Shown: positions 7,589 to 16,125 of the stretch, in pieces
How positions within the stretch are numbered: the stretch's first letter is position 1
Layout of the letters: every line of letters begins with the position of its first letter
The notes under the pieces: generated by a model
What the model saw: the letters and a program-made list of their open reading frames with translations, nothing else
Database searches by the model: none
Told to the model about the DNA's origin: nothing
NCBI GenBank assembly: GCA_947628695.1
Contig: CANRAV010000001.1
Location: 1 to 64,000 of the forward strand
Direction: 5' to 3'
DNA: 64,000 bases
Origin: an uncultured Clostridia bacterium
Lineage (GTDB): Bacteria; Bacillota; Clostridia; Oscillospirales; CAG-382
Position numbers and translations under genes: made by a program

Positions 7589-7729
7589 AAAAAAAGACTG
7601 CTTTTACAAGGCCATGCAGCAAGCCGGCGCAGTCTGACGCCCACTGCATATTTGCAGCCGTTTTCGCCCGTTTGACCCTTGACTGTCGCCGCTTGGCATG
7701 CTTCTCACCTCACAATAATAATTTATGTC
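7589..7729 (-). promoter_or_regulatory. Candidate cis-regulatory RNA (riboswitch-like attenuator) in the mgtE leader
   Basis: On the minus-strand transcript, bases 7700-7681 pair with 7634-7613 in a long helix (CATGCCAAGC/GCTTG..GCATG, then GGCG.CAGTC/GACTG-CGCC). This encloses about 45 bases containing AAGGGTCAAAC and a CTGCA/TGCAG hairpin. The 3' strand AGACTGC (7635-7629) can instead pair with GCAGTCT (7601-7595), which is followed by six to seven Ts (7594-7589): a terminator that excludes the long helix. This two-state arrangement is typical of riboswitches. AGGTGAG, GGGTCAA and ATGCAG resemble scattered M-box pieces, but the central M-box core is missing, so no family is assigned. Confidence 0.6.
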
Positions 7730-7735
7730 GTCTAT

Positions 7736-7764
7736 ATTTTACCACCGAATTTGCGCGGTGTCAA
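7736..7764 (-). promoter_or_regulatory. mgtE promoter
   Basis: TTGACA (7759-7764), 17-base spacer, TAAAAT (7736-7741). The -35 box overlaps the stop codon of the upstream MATE gene. Confidence 0.8.
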
Positions 7765-9111
7765 TTGATTTCTTTCCCCATTTTTCGCCACAACGGCACA
7801 AACAGGAGAATGCCCGCCAGCATCGCGCCGCAGTCCGCGATAGGCGTTGCCCAGGCTATTGCATCCGCGCCGGCAAGGCGGTCTAAAAGGAACATAAACG
7901 GCACGTCCAGCCCGCCCTTCCTAAGCATGGACAGCACAAGCGGCTTCCCCTTCTGCCCCACGGACTGGAAAATCGAGATAATAACCGTCGTGATGGCCGT
8001 AAACGGTCCCGTTATGCAGATAATGCGCTGGAACTGCCGTAACGCACAGTTTCCGCGTCGTCGATAAACGCCCGCACAAGCGGCCCTGCGCAGGTAAACA
8101 ACAGCACCGCACCAAGGGTCGTAACGGCAAGGCTTATTATAAGCGTAACCTTTATGGCGCTAAGCATACGGCGGGTGTTCCCTGCGGAATAGTTGTAGCC
8201 GATAAGGGGTATAACCCCCTGCGAAAGCCCGTTGGCAATGGCAAAGGCCAGCATGTCTATCTTCTTGGCAATGCCTATCCCCGCAACCGCTGCGTTGGAG
8301 TAATTCACCAGCAGCTTGTTCAAGGTGATGTTGGAGAATATGCCCATCAGGTTCATAATGCAGCTCGGCAGCCCGACAAGCAGCACCTCTTTCGGTATCC
8401 CGCCCGAAACGGAGTAATAGCGGGGGTTTAAGGAAAGCGCAAGCTTCCCGCGCTTTGCAAGGATCAAAACGACAAAATACAGCGTTGCGATAAGGTTTGA
8501 AAGCATCGTGGCAGCGGCCGCGCCGGCGATTTGCATTTTGAAGCCGAAGATGAACACCGGGTCAAGGGCGATGTTAAGCACGCCGCCGAGAGCCACTCCG
8601 AAGCTTGCTTCCCGGAGTAGCCCTCCGCCCGCACAAGGTGCGCAAGCGCGGCGTTAAGCACCGTGGGCACAGCACCGACGGCAAGCGTCCAAAGCAGATA
8701 GCTTTCGCAAAAGCCGTATGTCGATTCGTCGGCGCCGACGGCGGGCAGCACCGCGCCGCGCAGCGCAAAGACTGCGGCGCCGTAGAGAAGCGCCGCGGCG
8801 GCAGAGGTCCAGATGCAGAAGGCGGAGGTGCTCCGCGCCCGCTTCCGGTCGCCAAGCCCCAGACTGCGCGACACAAGGCTTGCGCCTCCTATGCCGAACA
8901 GGTTGGCAAGCCCCGTGGTAAGCAGGAACAGCGGCAGGCACAGGGACGCGACGGCGACCTGATTCGGGTCGCCCACCTGGCCTATAAAGAAGGTGTCGGC
9001 CATGTTGTAAATGACCGTGACAATTTGGCTTATCACCGTGGGAACCACAAGCGCCGCAACCGCCCTTGTCACCGGCGTCTTTTCAAACAGCTCTGTCTTA
9101 TCTGTTTTCAT
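7761..9111 (-). pseudogene. MATE-family multidrug/Na+ efflux transporter, two frameshifts
   Basis: Three consecutive minus-strand pieces in different frames together make one MATE protein of about 450 residues. Piece one starts MKTDKTELFEKTPVTRAVAA (ATG 9111) and runs to about 8610; piece two includes ALGGVLNIALDPVFIFGF and runs to about 8045; piece three contains SVGQKGKPLVLSMLRKGGLD and ends at 7761. Each junction is explained by one missing base (after EGYS near 8612, and after ETVRYG near 8045). Membrane helices continue across both junctions, so the gene was recently intact or the assembly has errors. The ATG sits three bases after the stop of the restriction-modification gene. Confidence 0.85.
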
Positions 9112-9113
9112 GT

Positions 9114-11891
9114 TTATGCTTTCTCCGTAAGTGCGCGGTACATGGTCATAAGCTCTGCAACGCACTCGCTTTCCGTCATGTTTTTGCCGTAAAAGCCGTA
9201 AGCCTGCATAACGGCGCGGTCGTTAAGCTGGTGCGCCTTGCGAAGCTCCGGCGGCATAGTGTTTTCGTCGTACAGGTCGGCAAGCGAACAGTCGGGATAA
9301 AGCGCGCGAGCGTCCAAAATCGCCTGCGCAGTCTTTTCTATTGCCGCCTTCTGCTCGTCCGTCGGCGTCGGCCAAGGGAACGTATTGTAAACCATTGCAC
9401 CGGAATACTGAAAGCCCGTCCCCAGCCGCCCGGTCACGGCACGAACCCACGCCATGTGAACATTTGAAGTTAAAACTCCAAAATGATACAAAGTCGCGCC
9501 CGGAACAATCATAAGCTTGTTGCTGGCTATTACGCTTTTGTCAAGGAATCCTATGGGAATATAACGGCGTTGATCCGACGATACTTCGGGGATACAAAGG
9601 TAATTACTGTCTGTTTGCGGAGCGGAAAAAAACAAATACGGTTTATCGGCATACGCACGTGTTGGAGCCGCCGAGCTTGCAAGACGCATTTGCCTGACGG
9701 CCTCAAGACGGCGCATAACTTCAGTGTTTTTTCTGTATATCGCCGGCGAAGCTTCTTTAAGCCAAAGGCAATACCTGACCTCGTCGTTATTGATAAAGTC
9801 TTTTGACCCTACATATCGACGAACATAAGGCTCTATGCTTTTATCTTTAGCAATTAGTTTGTCGCGTTCTTCTTGCGAAAGTATAAGATTTCCCCCGTCG
9901 GATGGTTTATTCCCCGCAGTCATGGAAGGAACATTGCATACGGGTTTCCCTCGGCCTACAATAAGCACATCGGGAGCGTCAACCAAGTAGGGGTTTATGT
10001 TATTTGCCGAGTTTGAAGCGACACCGTTGGTATAAATATACTTTTTGCCTGTATTTTCCGCACAACTGAAACCGATAATGACACAATGAACAGCGGCTTT
10101 TAACTTTGCCTCGCTGTTCCACTTGAACGACCTATGAGCAAAATCAATATGAATATGATATTCTGTAAGTAATTTTTCCCATAGCGGAGCCACCTGTTCT
10201 CCTTGTGTAATGCTGTTTGTTGAAACAAAAGCAACGCGGGTATTTGTGTCCCGTATCAACGCTGCTGCTTTATGGTACCAAGCCCCGACATAGTCAATAC
10301 TGTGTACACGCTTTCCTTTTCCGAAGACAGCAACAGCTTCGTCCTTTTGCTCCTTTGTCATCATGGACGCCCCCACAAACGGGGGATTTCCCATGATGTA
10401 GTTAAGCTCGGACTTGGGCACCACACTTTCCCAATCGAGGCGCAGGGCGTTGCCCTCCACAATGCAGGCGTTCGTCTTAAGCGGCAGAAAGTCCAAATTC
10501 GTTTGAATTATGTCCTCCGTCTGCTTCATCATTTGGCTTTCCGCAATCCAAAGCGCGGTTTTTGCAACCGTCACGGCAAAGTCGTTTATCTCTATCCCGT
10601 AAAATTTGTCGATGGAAACCTGTATGGGACTGTACCCCATGGAACCGAAAGAAACCTGCCCGCGGGACAGAATGCGAAGTATGTCGTTTTCCAGCCTGCG
10701 CAGGCTTAAATACGTCTCCGTAAGGAAGTTGCCGCTTCCGCAGGCGGGGTCTAAAAACGTAAGCGTTCCAAGCTTTTTTTGGAACTCCTCCAGCTGCCGC
10801 ACGCGGGTTCTCTCCACGGGTATGGCCTTTATCTCCTCAAGCTCTTTGCAAAGCGCGTCAAGGGACAGCGGGTCTATTACCTTGTGTATGTTCTCTATGG
10901 AGGTGTAGTGCATACCGCCGGAACGGCGCGTCTCCGGGTTAAGGGTGCTTTCAAACACCGCGCCGAAGATGGTGGGGCTTATCTCCGACCAGTTGAAGCC
11001 GTCGCTTGCACGGGTGAGAAGAAGCTCGCGTATTTCGTCGGTGAACATGGGGATTTCTATGTCCTCGTCGCGGAAAAGGCCGCCGTTTACGTAGGGGAAG
11101 GCGGCAAGCTCCGGTTCTAAGTAGGGGTCGCGCTGCTCCGGCTCGGTATCGAGGACGCGGAACAGCTCTATAAGCGCCTTTCTTGTGCGGTGAGCGTCGT
11201 ACTCCGCAAGGTAGTCGTGGAACATGCCGTGACGGCCGAAAATGCAGGCGTCCTCCGCGTAAAGGCAGAACACAAGCCGAACGCACAGTATGTTAAGGCT
11301 GCGCAGGGTTCCCTCGCTTGAGGGGTCCTTGTACTGCTTTAAAAGCGCGTCGTAAAGCCGGCCGACTATGGCGCCCGCTTCGACCGATACCTTTTCTTCC
11401 CGCTTGTAGGTGTCCCTGCCGGTGTCAACAAGGAACTGAAGCCGGTAATACTCCTTTTCGAGGTCGGCAAGAAGTATCTTCTCCGGCTCGCCGCCGGGAC
11501 GCTCCATGTCGTAGACGTAGAACTCTGCGAAATTGCAGGTCACGACCCAGCGCGGGTGAAGGGAAACTGGCAGCTCGGTTATATACCGCTTCGCCTGCTG
11601 AAAGGGGTTCAAAAGCGAACCGTCCGACTGCTTTATCGGCTTGTTCAGGTCTCTGCCGAGACCCTTCTGCTCTATAAGCACCTTTGTGTCGGGGATGGTG
11701 GCGTCGATAAAGCTGGTGTGGTCAAGGTGAACCTGCTCCTCAAAGGAGATAAAGCCCTCCGGATGCTCCACGCCGAAGACGTCGCGCAGAAGGGACAGCC
11801 AAAACGCCTGGCTTTGCCCCTTCTCGTAGCCCTTGCCTTTCCAAAATTCGGCAAACCTTTTTGCCGCCTGCTTTTTCTCGGTCTCTGTCAT
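9114..11891 (-). CDS. MmeI-like (type IIL/IIG) restriction endonuclease-methyltransferase
   Basis: 925 residues, a single-chain restriction-modification enzyme. Residues about 50-120 form the N-terminal nuclease domain with the PD-(D/E)XK-type site Asp63...Glu74-x-Lys76 (IEQKG). A helical spacer follows. The N6-adenine methyltransferase has motif I DPACGSGNFL at 381-390 and motif IV NPPF at 502-505. The C-terminal part (about 620-880) should hold target recognition. In this family one recognition domain serves both cutting and methylation, so no separate methylase is needed. The ATG at 11891 was chosen over 11954, whose extension reads through an AGTGAA repeat; the ribosome binding site is weak (GGGGGGTG). 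It lies just beyond the tRNA-Ala element. Confidence 0.88.
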   Translation of the reverse strand: MTETEKKQAAKRFAEFWKGKGYEKGQSQAFWLSLLRDVFGVEHPEGFISFEEQVHLDHTSFIDATIPDTKVLIEQKGLGRDLNKPIKQSDGSLLNPFQQAKRYITELPVSLHPRWVVTCNFAEFYVYDMERPGGEPEKILLADLEKEYYRLQFLVDTGRDTYKREEKVSVEAGAIVGRLYDALLKQYKDPSSEGTLRSLNILCVRLVFCLYAEDACIFGRHGMFHDYLAEYDAHRTRKALIELFRVLDTEPEQRDPYLEPELAAFPYVNGGLFRDEDIEIPMFTDEIRELLLTRASDGFNWSEISPTIFGAVFESTLNPETRRSGGMHYTSIENIHKVIDPLSLDALCKELEEIKAIPVERTRVRQLEEFQKKLGTLTFLDPACGSGNFLTETYLSLRRLENDILRILSRGQVSFGSMGYSPIQVSIDKFYGIEINDFAVTVAKTALWIAESQMMKQTEDIIQTNLDFLPLKTNACIVEGNALRLDWESVVPKSELNYIMGNPPFVGASMMTKEQKDEAVAVFGKGKRVHSIDYVGAWYHKAAALIRDTNTRVAFVSTNSITQGEQVAPLWEKLLTEYHIHIDFAHRSFKWNSEAKLKAAVHCVIIGFSCAENTGKKYIYTNGVASNSANNINPYLVDAPDVLIVGRGKPVCNVPSMTAGNKPSDGGNLILSQEERDKLIAKDKSIEPYVRRYVGSKDFINNDEVRYCLWLKEASPAIYRKNTEVMRRLEAVRQMRLASSAAPTRAYADKPYLFFSAPQTDSNYLCIPEVSSDQRRYIPIGFLDKSVIASNKLMIVPGATLYHFGVLTSNVHMAWVRAVTGRLGTGFQYSGAMVYNTFPWPTPTDEQKAAIEKTAQAILDARALYPDCSLADLYDENTMPPELRKAHQLNDRAVMQAYGFYGKNMTESECVAELMTMYRALTEKA

Positions 11892-11910
11892 AAAGGCACC
11901 CCCCGGAGGA

Positions 11911-11945
11911 TTTAGTGAATAGTGAAAAGTGAATAGTGAAGAAGT
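11911..11945 (+). repeat. AGTGAA array, left arm around tRNA-Ala
   Basis: TTTAGTGAATAGTGAA followed by further AGTGAA units. The reverse complement of a similar array lies at 12281-12320, so the pair brackets tRNA-Ala and its downstream element as inverted arms. Confidence 0.65.
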
Positions 11946-11946
11946 A

Positions 11947-11972
11947 AACGGCAAGGCTCGCGCCTTGCCGTT
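11947..11972 (-). terminator. Probable terminator after the tRNA-Ala element
   Basis: 11-bp stem (AACGGCAAGGC/GCCTTGCCGTT) directly after the second copy of the tRNA 3' end; the T tract on the minus strand is weak. Confidence 0.5.
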
Positions 11973-11994
11973 CTTGGTGGAGCATACGGGACTC
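11973..11994 (-). repeat. Duplicated 3' end of tRNA-Ala
   Basis: The 22 bases match 12124-12145 exactly, that is, the last 20 bases of tRNA-Ala (position 57 to the CCA end) plus two beyond. The match stops at the base after the conserved TTC of the T loop. Confidence 0.9.
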
Positions 11995-11998
11995 TCTA

Positions 11999-12075
11999 CT
12001 CGCGATCGGAAGAGCCCCCGGCTCTTCCTCCTGCTCCCCGCGTCGCTTAACGCTCGCGGCTCGCAGAGCTCGTTT
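11999..12075 (-). repeat. 77-bp tRNA-linked core element, tRNA-Ala copy
   Basis: Identical on the minus strand to 26871-26947 and 27036-27112. Contains a 9-bp stem GGAAGAGCC/GGCTCTTCC with a GGG loop. It is separated from the duplicated tRNA end by four bases (TAGA) and from the tRNA gene by 50 bases. Confidence 0.9.
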
Positions 12076-12125
12076 CTCGTCCCTTTTCGTCCCCCCGCGC
12101 TCTTGCGAGCGCTTACCTTTCATCT

Positions 12126-12201
12126 TGGTGGAGCATACGGGACTCGAACCCGTGACCCCAACACTGCCAGTGTTGTGCGCTCCCAGCTGCGCTAATGCCC
12201 C
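12126..12201 (-). tRNA. tRNA-Ala (anticodon GGC)
   Basis: 76 bases including an encoded CCA. Acceptor GGGGCAT pairs with ATGCTCC, giving the G3-U70 wobble that marks alanine tRNAs. The anticodon loop CTGGCAG in a CAACA/TGTTG stem gives anticodon GGC, and the T arm contains GGTTCGAGTCC. It has its own promoter at 12212-12240. Confidence 0.95.
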
Positions 12202-12211
12202 GTGCGCAAGT

Positions 12212-12240
12212 ATTGTAACATACGCACACGCTTTTGTCAA
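12212..12240 (-). promoter_or_regulatory. tRNA-Ala promoter
   Basis: TTGACA (12235-12240), 17-base spacer, TACAAT (12212-12217), ten bases from the tRNA 5' end. Confidence 0.85.
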
Positions 12241-12250
12241 CAATATAACG

Positions 12251-12279
12251 AAAAAAATCCGGCTCGCGGCCGGATTTTC
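12251..12279 (-). terminator. typA terminator
   Basis: AATCCGGC/GCCGGATT hairpin followed by a run of seven Ts on the minus strand, between typA and tRNA-Ala. Confidence 0.85.
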
Positions 12280-12280
12280 T

Positions 12281-12320
12281 CCGCACTTATTCACTCTTCA
12301 CTAATTCACTATTCACTAAA
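12281..12320 (-). repeat. AGTGAA array, right arm around tRNA-Ala
   Basis: Minus strand reads TTTAGTGAATAGTGAA and further units, ending AAGTGCGG; it is inverted relative to 11911-11945 and lies between the typA stop and its terminator. Confidence 0.65.
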
Positions 12321-12336
12321 AAAGCAACCGCGGCGC

Positions 12337-14160
12337 TTATCCCTTTTGCCGCATCTTTTCCTTCATCCTCGTGGCGTTGTCAAGTATGCGCTTGCGTAGG
12401 CGTATGGACTTCGGCGTGACCTCTATAAGCTCGTCGTCGGCGATAAACTCTATGGCCTCCTCAAGGCTCATCTTCTTGGGCGTTACAAGGCGCAGCGCCT
12501 CGTCGGCGCCGGCGCTTCTTATCGCCGTAAGGTGCTTCTTCTTGCAGACGTTGACGACGATGTCCTCGCCCTTCGGCGACATGCCGACTATCATCCCCGC
12601 GTAAACCTTTGTGGCGGGGTCGATGAACATCTGCCCGCGGTCCTGCGCGTTGAACAGGCCGTAGGAGGTCGCCTCGCCGTCCTCGTAGGCGATAAGGCTG
12701 CCCGTAAAGCGCTTTTGTATGTCGCCCTTCTGCGGCTCGTACTTCTCGAAAACGGTGTTAAGCACGCCCTCTCCGCGCGTGTCGGTGAGGAACTCCGTCT
12801 TATAGCCGAAAAGCCCGCGTGTGGGGATGAGAAACTCCAAATGCATGCGGCTGCCCTTGGGGGTCATCTCGGCAAGCTCGCCCTTGCGGTAGCCCATCTT
12901 CTCCATAACCGCGCTGACGTACTCCTGCGGGACGTCCATGACCGCACGGTCTATCGGCTCACACAGCTTGCCGTCTATTTCCTTGTATATAATGCGCGGG
13001 GTGCTTACCATAAACTCGTACCCGTCGCGGCGCATGTTCTCCATAAGGATGGAAAGGTGCATCTCGCCCCTGCCGGCAACGTTGTAGCTGTCTGCGCTGT
13101 CCGTCTCGCTTACGCGAAGGGACATGTCCTTCATCGCTTCCTTGAACAGATAGTCCCTTATGTGGCGGGTGGTGACGTATTTGCCCTCCCTGCCCGCAAA
13201 GGGGCTTGTGTTCACCGAGAAGGTCATCTCAATGGTCGGGTCGCCTATCTTGACGAAGGGAAGCGGGTCCGCACCCTCCATAGAGCAGACGGTGTTGCCG
13301 ATGTTTATGTTCTCTATGCCGGAGACGCATATTATGTCCCCGACCGACGCCTCCTCCACCGGGGACTTCGCAAGCCCCTCTATCTGGTACATGGCGCTTA
13401 TCTTGCTTTTGTACGGCTCCATTTCCGCGTGGTAGTCGCAGACTATGACGTCCTGCTTAAGCCTTATTTTGCCGCGTTCTATGCGGCCTATCGCCATCTT
13501 GCCGACGTAGTCGTTGTAGTCGACGGCGGAGACAAGCACCTGCGTCTCGCCCGTCTCGTCCCCTTCCGGTGCGGGGATGTGTTCGAGTATCGCGTCGAAC
13601 AGCGGTGACAGATCCTTCCCCTGCTCGTCCGGGGAGAGGCAGGCCGTTGCGTTGCGGGCAGAGCAGAACAGAACCGGGCTGTCAAGCTGCTCGTCGTTGG
13701 CGTCAAGGTCAAGGAGAAGCTCCAAAACCTCGTCGCCTATCTCGTAAACGCGTGCGTCCGGACGGTCTATCTTGTTGACCACCACTATTATGCGAAGCCC
13801 AAGCTCTATGGCCTTTTGCAGCACAAAGCGCGTCTGCGGCATGGGACCCTCCGCCGCGTCCACCAAAAGCAGAACGCCGTTCACCATCTTAAGTATGCGC
13901 TCTACCTCGCCGCTGAAGTCGGCATGTCCGGGGGTGTCGACGATGTTTATCTTCACGCCCTTGTAGTGAACGGAGGTGTTCTTTGCCAGTATCGTTATCC
14001 CGCGCTCGCGCTCTAAGGCGTTGCTGTCCATGACCCTCTCCGCGACCTCCTGGTTTTCCCTGAAGGTGCCGCTGTACTTAAGCATACCGTCGACAAGCGT
14101 CGTCTTGCCGTGGTCGACGTGCGCTATTATTGCCACATTTCTCAAATCGTTGCGAACCAA
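12337..14160 (-). CDS. typA: TypA/BipA ribosome-associated translational GTPase
   Basis: 607 residues, normal for TypA. G1 motif HVDHGKTT is near residues 15-22, DTPGHADF (G3) and NKID (G4) follow, then the EF-G-like domains and the BipA C-terminal domain. It binds ribosomes and assists assembly and stress translation. The start is a TTG at 14160, giving [18 protein letters not shown], which aligns with the usual TypA N terminus; AGGT lies about ten bases upstream. The gene is followed by its own terminator. Confidence 0.95.
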   Translation of the reverse strand: MVRNDLRNVAIIAHVDHGKTTLVDGMLKYSGTFRENQEVAERVMDSNALERERGITILAKNTSVHYKGVKINIVDTPGHADFSGEVERILKMVNGVLLLVDAAEGPMPQTRFVLQKAIELGLRIIVVVNKIDRPDARVYEIGDEVLELLLDLDANDEQLDSPVLFCSARNATACLSPDEQGKDLSPLFDAILEHIPAPEGDETGETQVLVSAVDYNDYVGKMAIGRIERGKIRLKQDVIVCDYHAEMEPYKSKISAMYQIEGLAKSPVEEASVGDIICVSGIENINIGNTVCSMEGADPLPFVKIGDPTIEMTFSVNTSPFAGREGKYVTTRHIRDYLFKEAMKDMSLRVSETDSADSYNVAGRGEMHLSILMENMRRDGYEFMVSTPRIIYKEIDGKLCEPIDRAVMDVPQEYVSAVMEKMGYRKGELAEMTPKGSRMHLEFLIPTRGLFGYKTEFLTDTRGEGVLNTVFEKYEPQKGDIQKRFTGSLIAYEDGEATSYGLFNAQDRGQMFIDPATKVYAGMIVGMSPKGEDIVVNVCKKKHLTAIRSAGADEALRLVTPKKMSLEEAIEFIADDELIEVTPKSIRLRKRILDNATRMKEKMRQKG

Positions 14161-14191
14161 AATTTATTACCTGCTTTTCTTTAGTTTGTCT

Positions 14192-14929
14192 TTACTTTAA
14201 TCTTTCCTCAAGCGCCTTTTCCACGGCTGCAAGATCCTCCGCCGTGTTTACGCCGAGTGTCTCCGTCTCGTCCTCTATGACGTAAACGGCCGTCTTCCCG
14301 CCTGCGGCCTGCAGTATGGCAGGCACCTCCGTCAAATAGTATTCCCCGCTGGCCTTGCTCTTCCCAAGCTTCGGAAGCGCGTCAAACAGCGCCCTCGCGC
14401 GGAAGACGTAAAGCCCCGCGTTGAGAAGCCGTATCTGCTTTTGCTCCTCCGTCGCGTCCTTGTGCTCCACTATCGCTTTGACGAAGCCGTCCTTGTCCGT
14501 CACTATGTGCCCGAAGGGCGGTATCTCCCCCTTCGCCTCAAAGGCCGCAAGCGTGCAGTCGGCACCGCTTTCCGCATGCTTTTTTGCTATCTCTGCAAGC
14601 GTCTCGCGGCGGAAAAGCGGCATGTCGCCGTTTATCACCATTACGTCGCCGTCAATATCTCCCATCGCCTCCGCCGCGCACATCACGGCGTGGCCGGTGC
14701 CGAGCCTTTCGTTCTGAACGGCGTAGTTTATGCCCGGGAAGGCATCCGTCACCGTCTCCTTCATAAAGCCGACGACCGCCCAAATGTCGCTTTCGGGAAA
14801 GAAGTCGGCCGCTTCAAGCACGTACTTCAAAAGCGGCTTCCCGTGCGCTGTGCGCATGACCTTCGGAACAAGGCTTTGCTCGCAGCCGAGCCGCTTGCCC
14901 TGGCCGGCTGCCAAAATAATAAGCTTCAT
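14192..14929 (-). CDS. GlmU-like sugar-1-phosphate nucleotidyltransferase
   Basis: 245 residues. It has an N-terminal L-A-A-G-Q-G-K-R nucleotide-binding loop, then PKVMRTAHGKPLLKYVL, NERLGTGHAVMCA and INGDMPLFRRETL, all features of the UDP-N-acetylglucosamine pyrophosphorylase half of GlmU. The left-handed beta-helix acetyltransferase half is absent (bifunctional GlmU is about 450 residues), so another acetyltransferase would be needed if it serves that pathway. The ATG at 14929 follows AGGAG by eight bases; an in-frame ATG at 14947 lies upstream of that site. It could use a different sugar phosphate. Confidence 0.8.
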   Translation of the reverse strand: MKLIILAAGQGKRLGCEQSLVPKVMRTAHGKPLLKYVLEAADFFPESDIWAVVGFMKETVTDAFPGINYAVQNERLGTGHAVMCAAEAMGDIDGDVMVINGDMPLFRRETLAEIAKKHAESGADCTLAAFEAKGEIPPFGHIVTDKDGFVKAIVEHKDATEEQKQIRLLNAGLYVFRARALFDALPKLGKSKASGEYYLTEVPAILQAAGGKTAVYVIEDETETLGVNTAEDLAAVEKALEERLK

Positions 14930-14978
14930 AGCCGATTCTCCTGTCAAAAACTGCTTTTACAGCATAACCTAATATTAC

Positions 14979-15007
14979 ATTATACTCAAAAGCTTTGGCC
15001 GTGTCAA
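14979..15007 (-). promoter_or_regulatory. Promoter of the nucleotidyltransferase gene (and possibly typA)
   Basis: TTGACA (15002-15007), 17-base spacer, TATAAT (14979-14984). Confidence 0.85.
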
Positions 15008-15049
15008 TACGAAAAAAGCTTTTTTATTAAGGAAAGGACGGGCGGTATT

Positions 15050-16081
15050 GTGTCATTTACGGGCGGATGCTTCGGCGGCGCTAACGGCGAGCGCGGCTTT
15101 GTGAACTATTTTGACGCCGTTTGCGAGGGGATAGGCAGGCTTTACATTATAAAGGGCGGAAGCGGGTGCGGGAAGTCCACGCTTATGCGGGCGGCTGCGG
15201 CGGAGGCGGAGAAGCGCGGAGAGACGGCGGAGCTTATATACTGCGCCTCCGACCCCGCAAGCCTTGACGGCGTGCTTTTCAGAGAGCGCGGGGTGGGCAT
15301 ACTGGACGGAACCGCCCCGCACGAGCGCGCGCCGAGGTATACCGGGGCGGTGGACTGCATTGTCGACCTCGGCGAGTATTTGAACGTGAAAAGGCTGCGC
15401 GAGCGCGCACCGGAGCTTGTTGAGTTGACCGACAGGAAAAGCGCGCTTTACGAGCGCGCCTACGGTCTGCTTTCCGCCGCGGGGGAGATACGAAGGCAGA
15501 TATCCCTGCTTACGGAGGAGGCGCTGCTTTGGAACAAGGCCTTTGCCGCAGCAAGGCGCATAGCCGCAAAGCACGCCGGCGGTGGAGAGGGCGGCGTAAG
15601 CCTAAGACCGAGGACGGCCTTCTGCGCCGCCGGAAGGGCGGAGGCGGAGGACTACGGCTGCAGCGCGGTTTACGCCGTGCATGATCCCTACGACGCCGCG
15701 TACTGCTTCTACCGCGCGCTGCTTGCCGCCTGCCTTGAATACGGCATCCCAGTGACGCTGTCTCCCGACGAGACGAGCCCGCAGAGGATAGAGGCGCTGC
15801 GGCTTGACACGGACGGCGTGCTTTTCAAGACCGGGGAGACGGAGGACGCGGCCGGCACCGTAAACTTAGAGCGCTTCGTGGACAGGGAGGCGCTTAAACG
15901 GACGCGCGCACGCCGCAGGTTTTTGGAGAAGGCGCGTGCTTCCCTCACAGAGGCCGCGCGGGAGGCGCTTGCGGAGGCGAGGGCGCTGCACTGCGCCATA
16001 GAGGACATCTACGTCCCGGCTATGAACTTCGACCGTGTCGACCGGAGGAAGAACGCGCTTATAAAAGAGATTTTCGCATAA
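15050..16081 (+). CDS. Uncharacterised P-loop ATPase
   Basis: 343 residues. The N terminus SFTGGCFGGANGERGFVNYF precedes a Walker A loop GGSGCGKST at 36-44. I recognise this layout from a conserved Firmicutes family of ATPases (PRK06851-like) with no firm function; members often begin F-x-G-G-N-T-x-x-G-F and carry the P loop about 20 residues later. No membrane segments. A reading frame extends far upstream, but it lies opposite the nucleotidyltransferase gene; the GTG at 15050, preceded by AAAGGACGGGCGG, is the likely start. The small membrane protein gene 44 bases downstream is probably co-transcribed. Confidence 0.75.
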   Translation: MSFTGGCFGGANGERGFVNYFDAVCEGIGRLYIIKGGSGCGKSTLMRAAAAEAEKRGETAELIYCASDPASLDGVLFRERGVGILDGTAPHERAPRYTGAVDCIVDLGEYLNVKRLRERAPELVELTDRKSALYERAYGLLSAAGEIRRQISLLTEEALLWNKAFAAARRIAAKHAGGGEGGVSLRPRTAFCAAGRAEAEDYGCSAVYAVHDPYDAAYCFYRALLAACLEYGIPVTLSPDETSPQRIEALRLDTDGVLFKTGETEDAAGTVNLERFVDREALKRTRARRRFLEKARASLTEAAREALAEARALHCAIEDIYVPAMNFDRVDRRKNALIKEIFA

Positions 16082-16125
16082 ATCCGCACGCCGCCGCATA
16101 CTCTTTCACAAAGAGGTGTTCACAA

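Noticed and set aside
7419-7649. Small ORF in the mgtE leader
   Set aside because: It overlaps the paired regions of the leader and the mgtE start in another frame, with no ribosome binding site.
7589-7729. Canonical M-box assignment for the mgtE leader
   Set aside because: Only short pieces resemble the M-box; the central conserved segment and overall size do not fit.
9114-12201. Integrative island at tRNA-Ala carrying the restriction-modification gene
   Set aside because: The duplicated tRNA end encloses only the 151-base element; no integrase gene or distal attachment copy is visible in the window.
14441-15049. Upstream extension of the P-loop ATPase
   Set aside because: This part is antisense to the nucleotidyltransferase gene; conserved sequence begins at the GTG at 15050.
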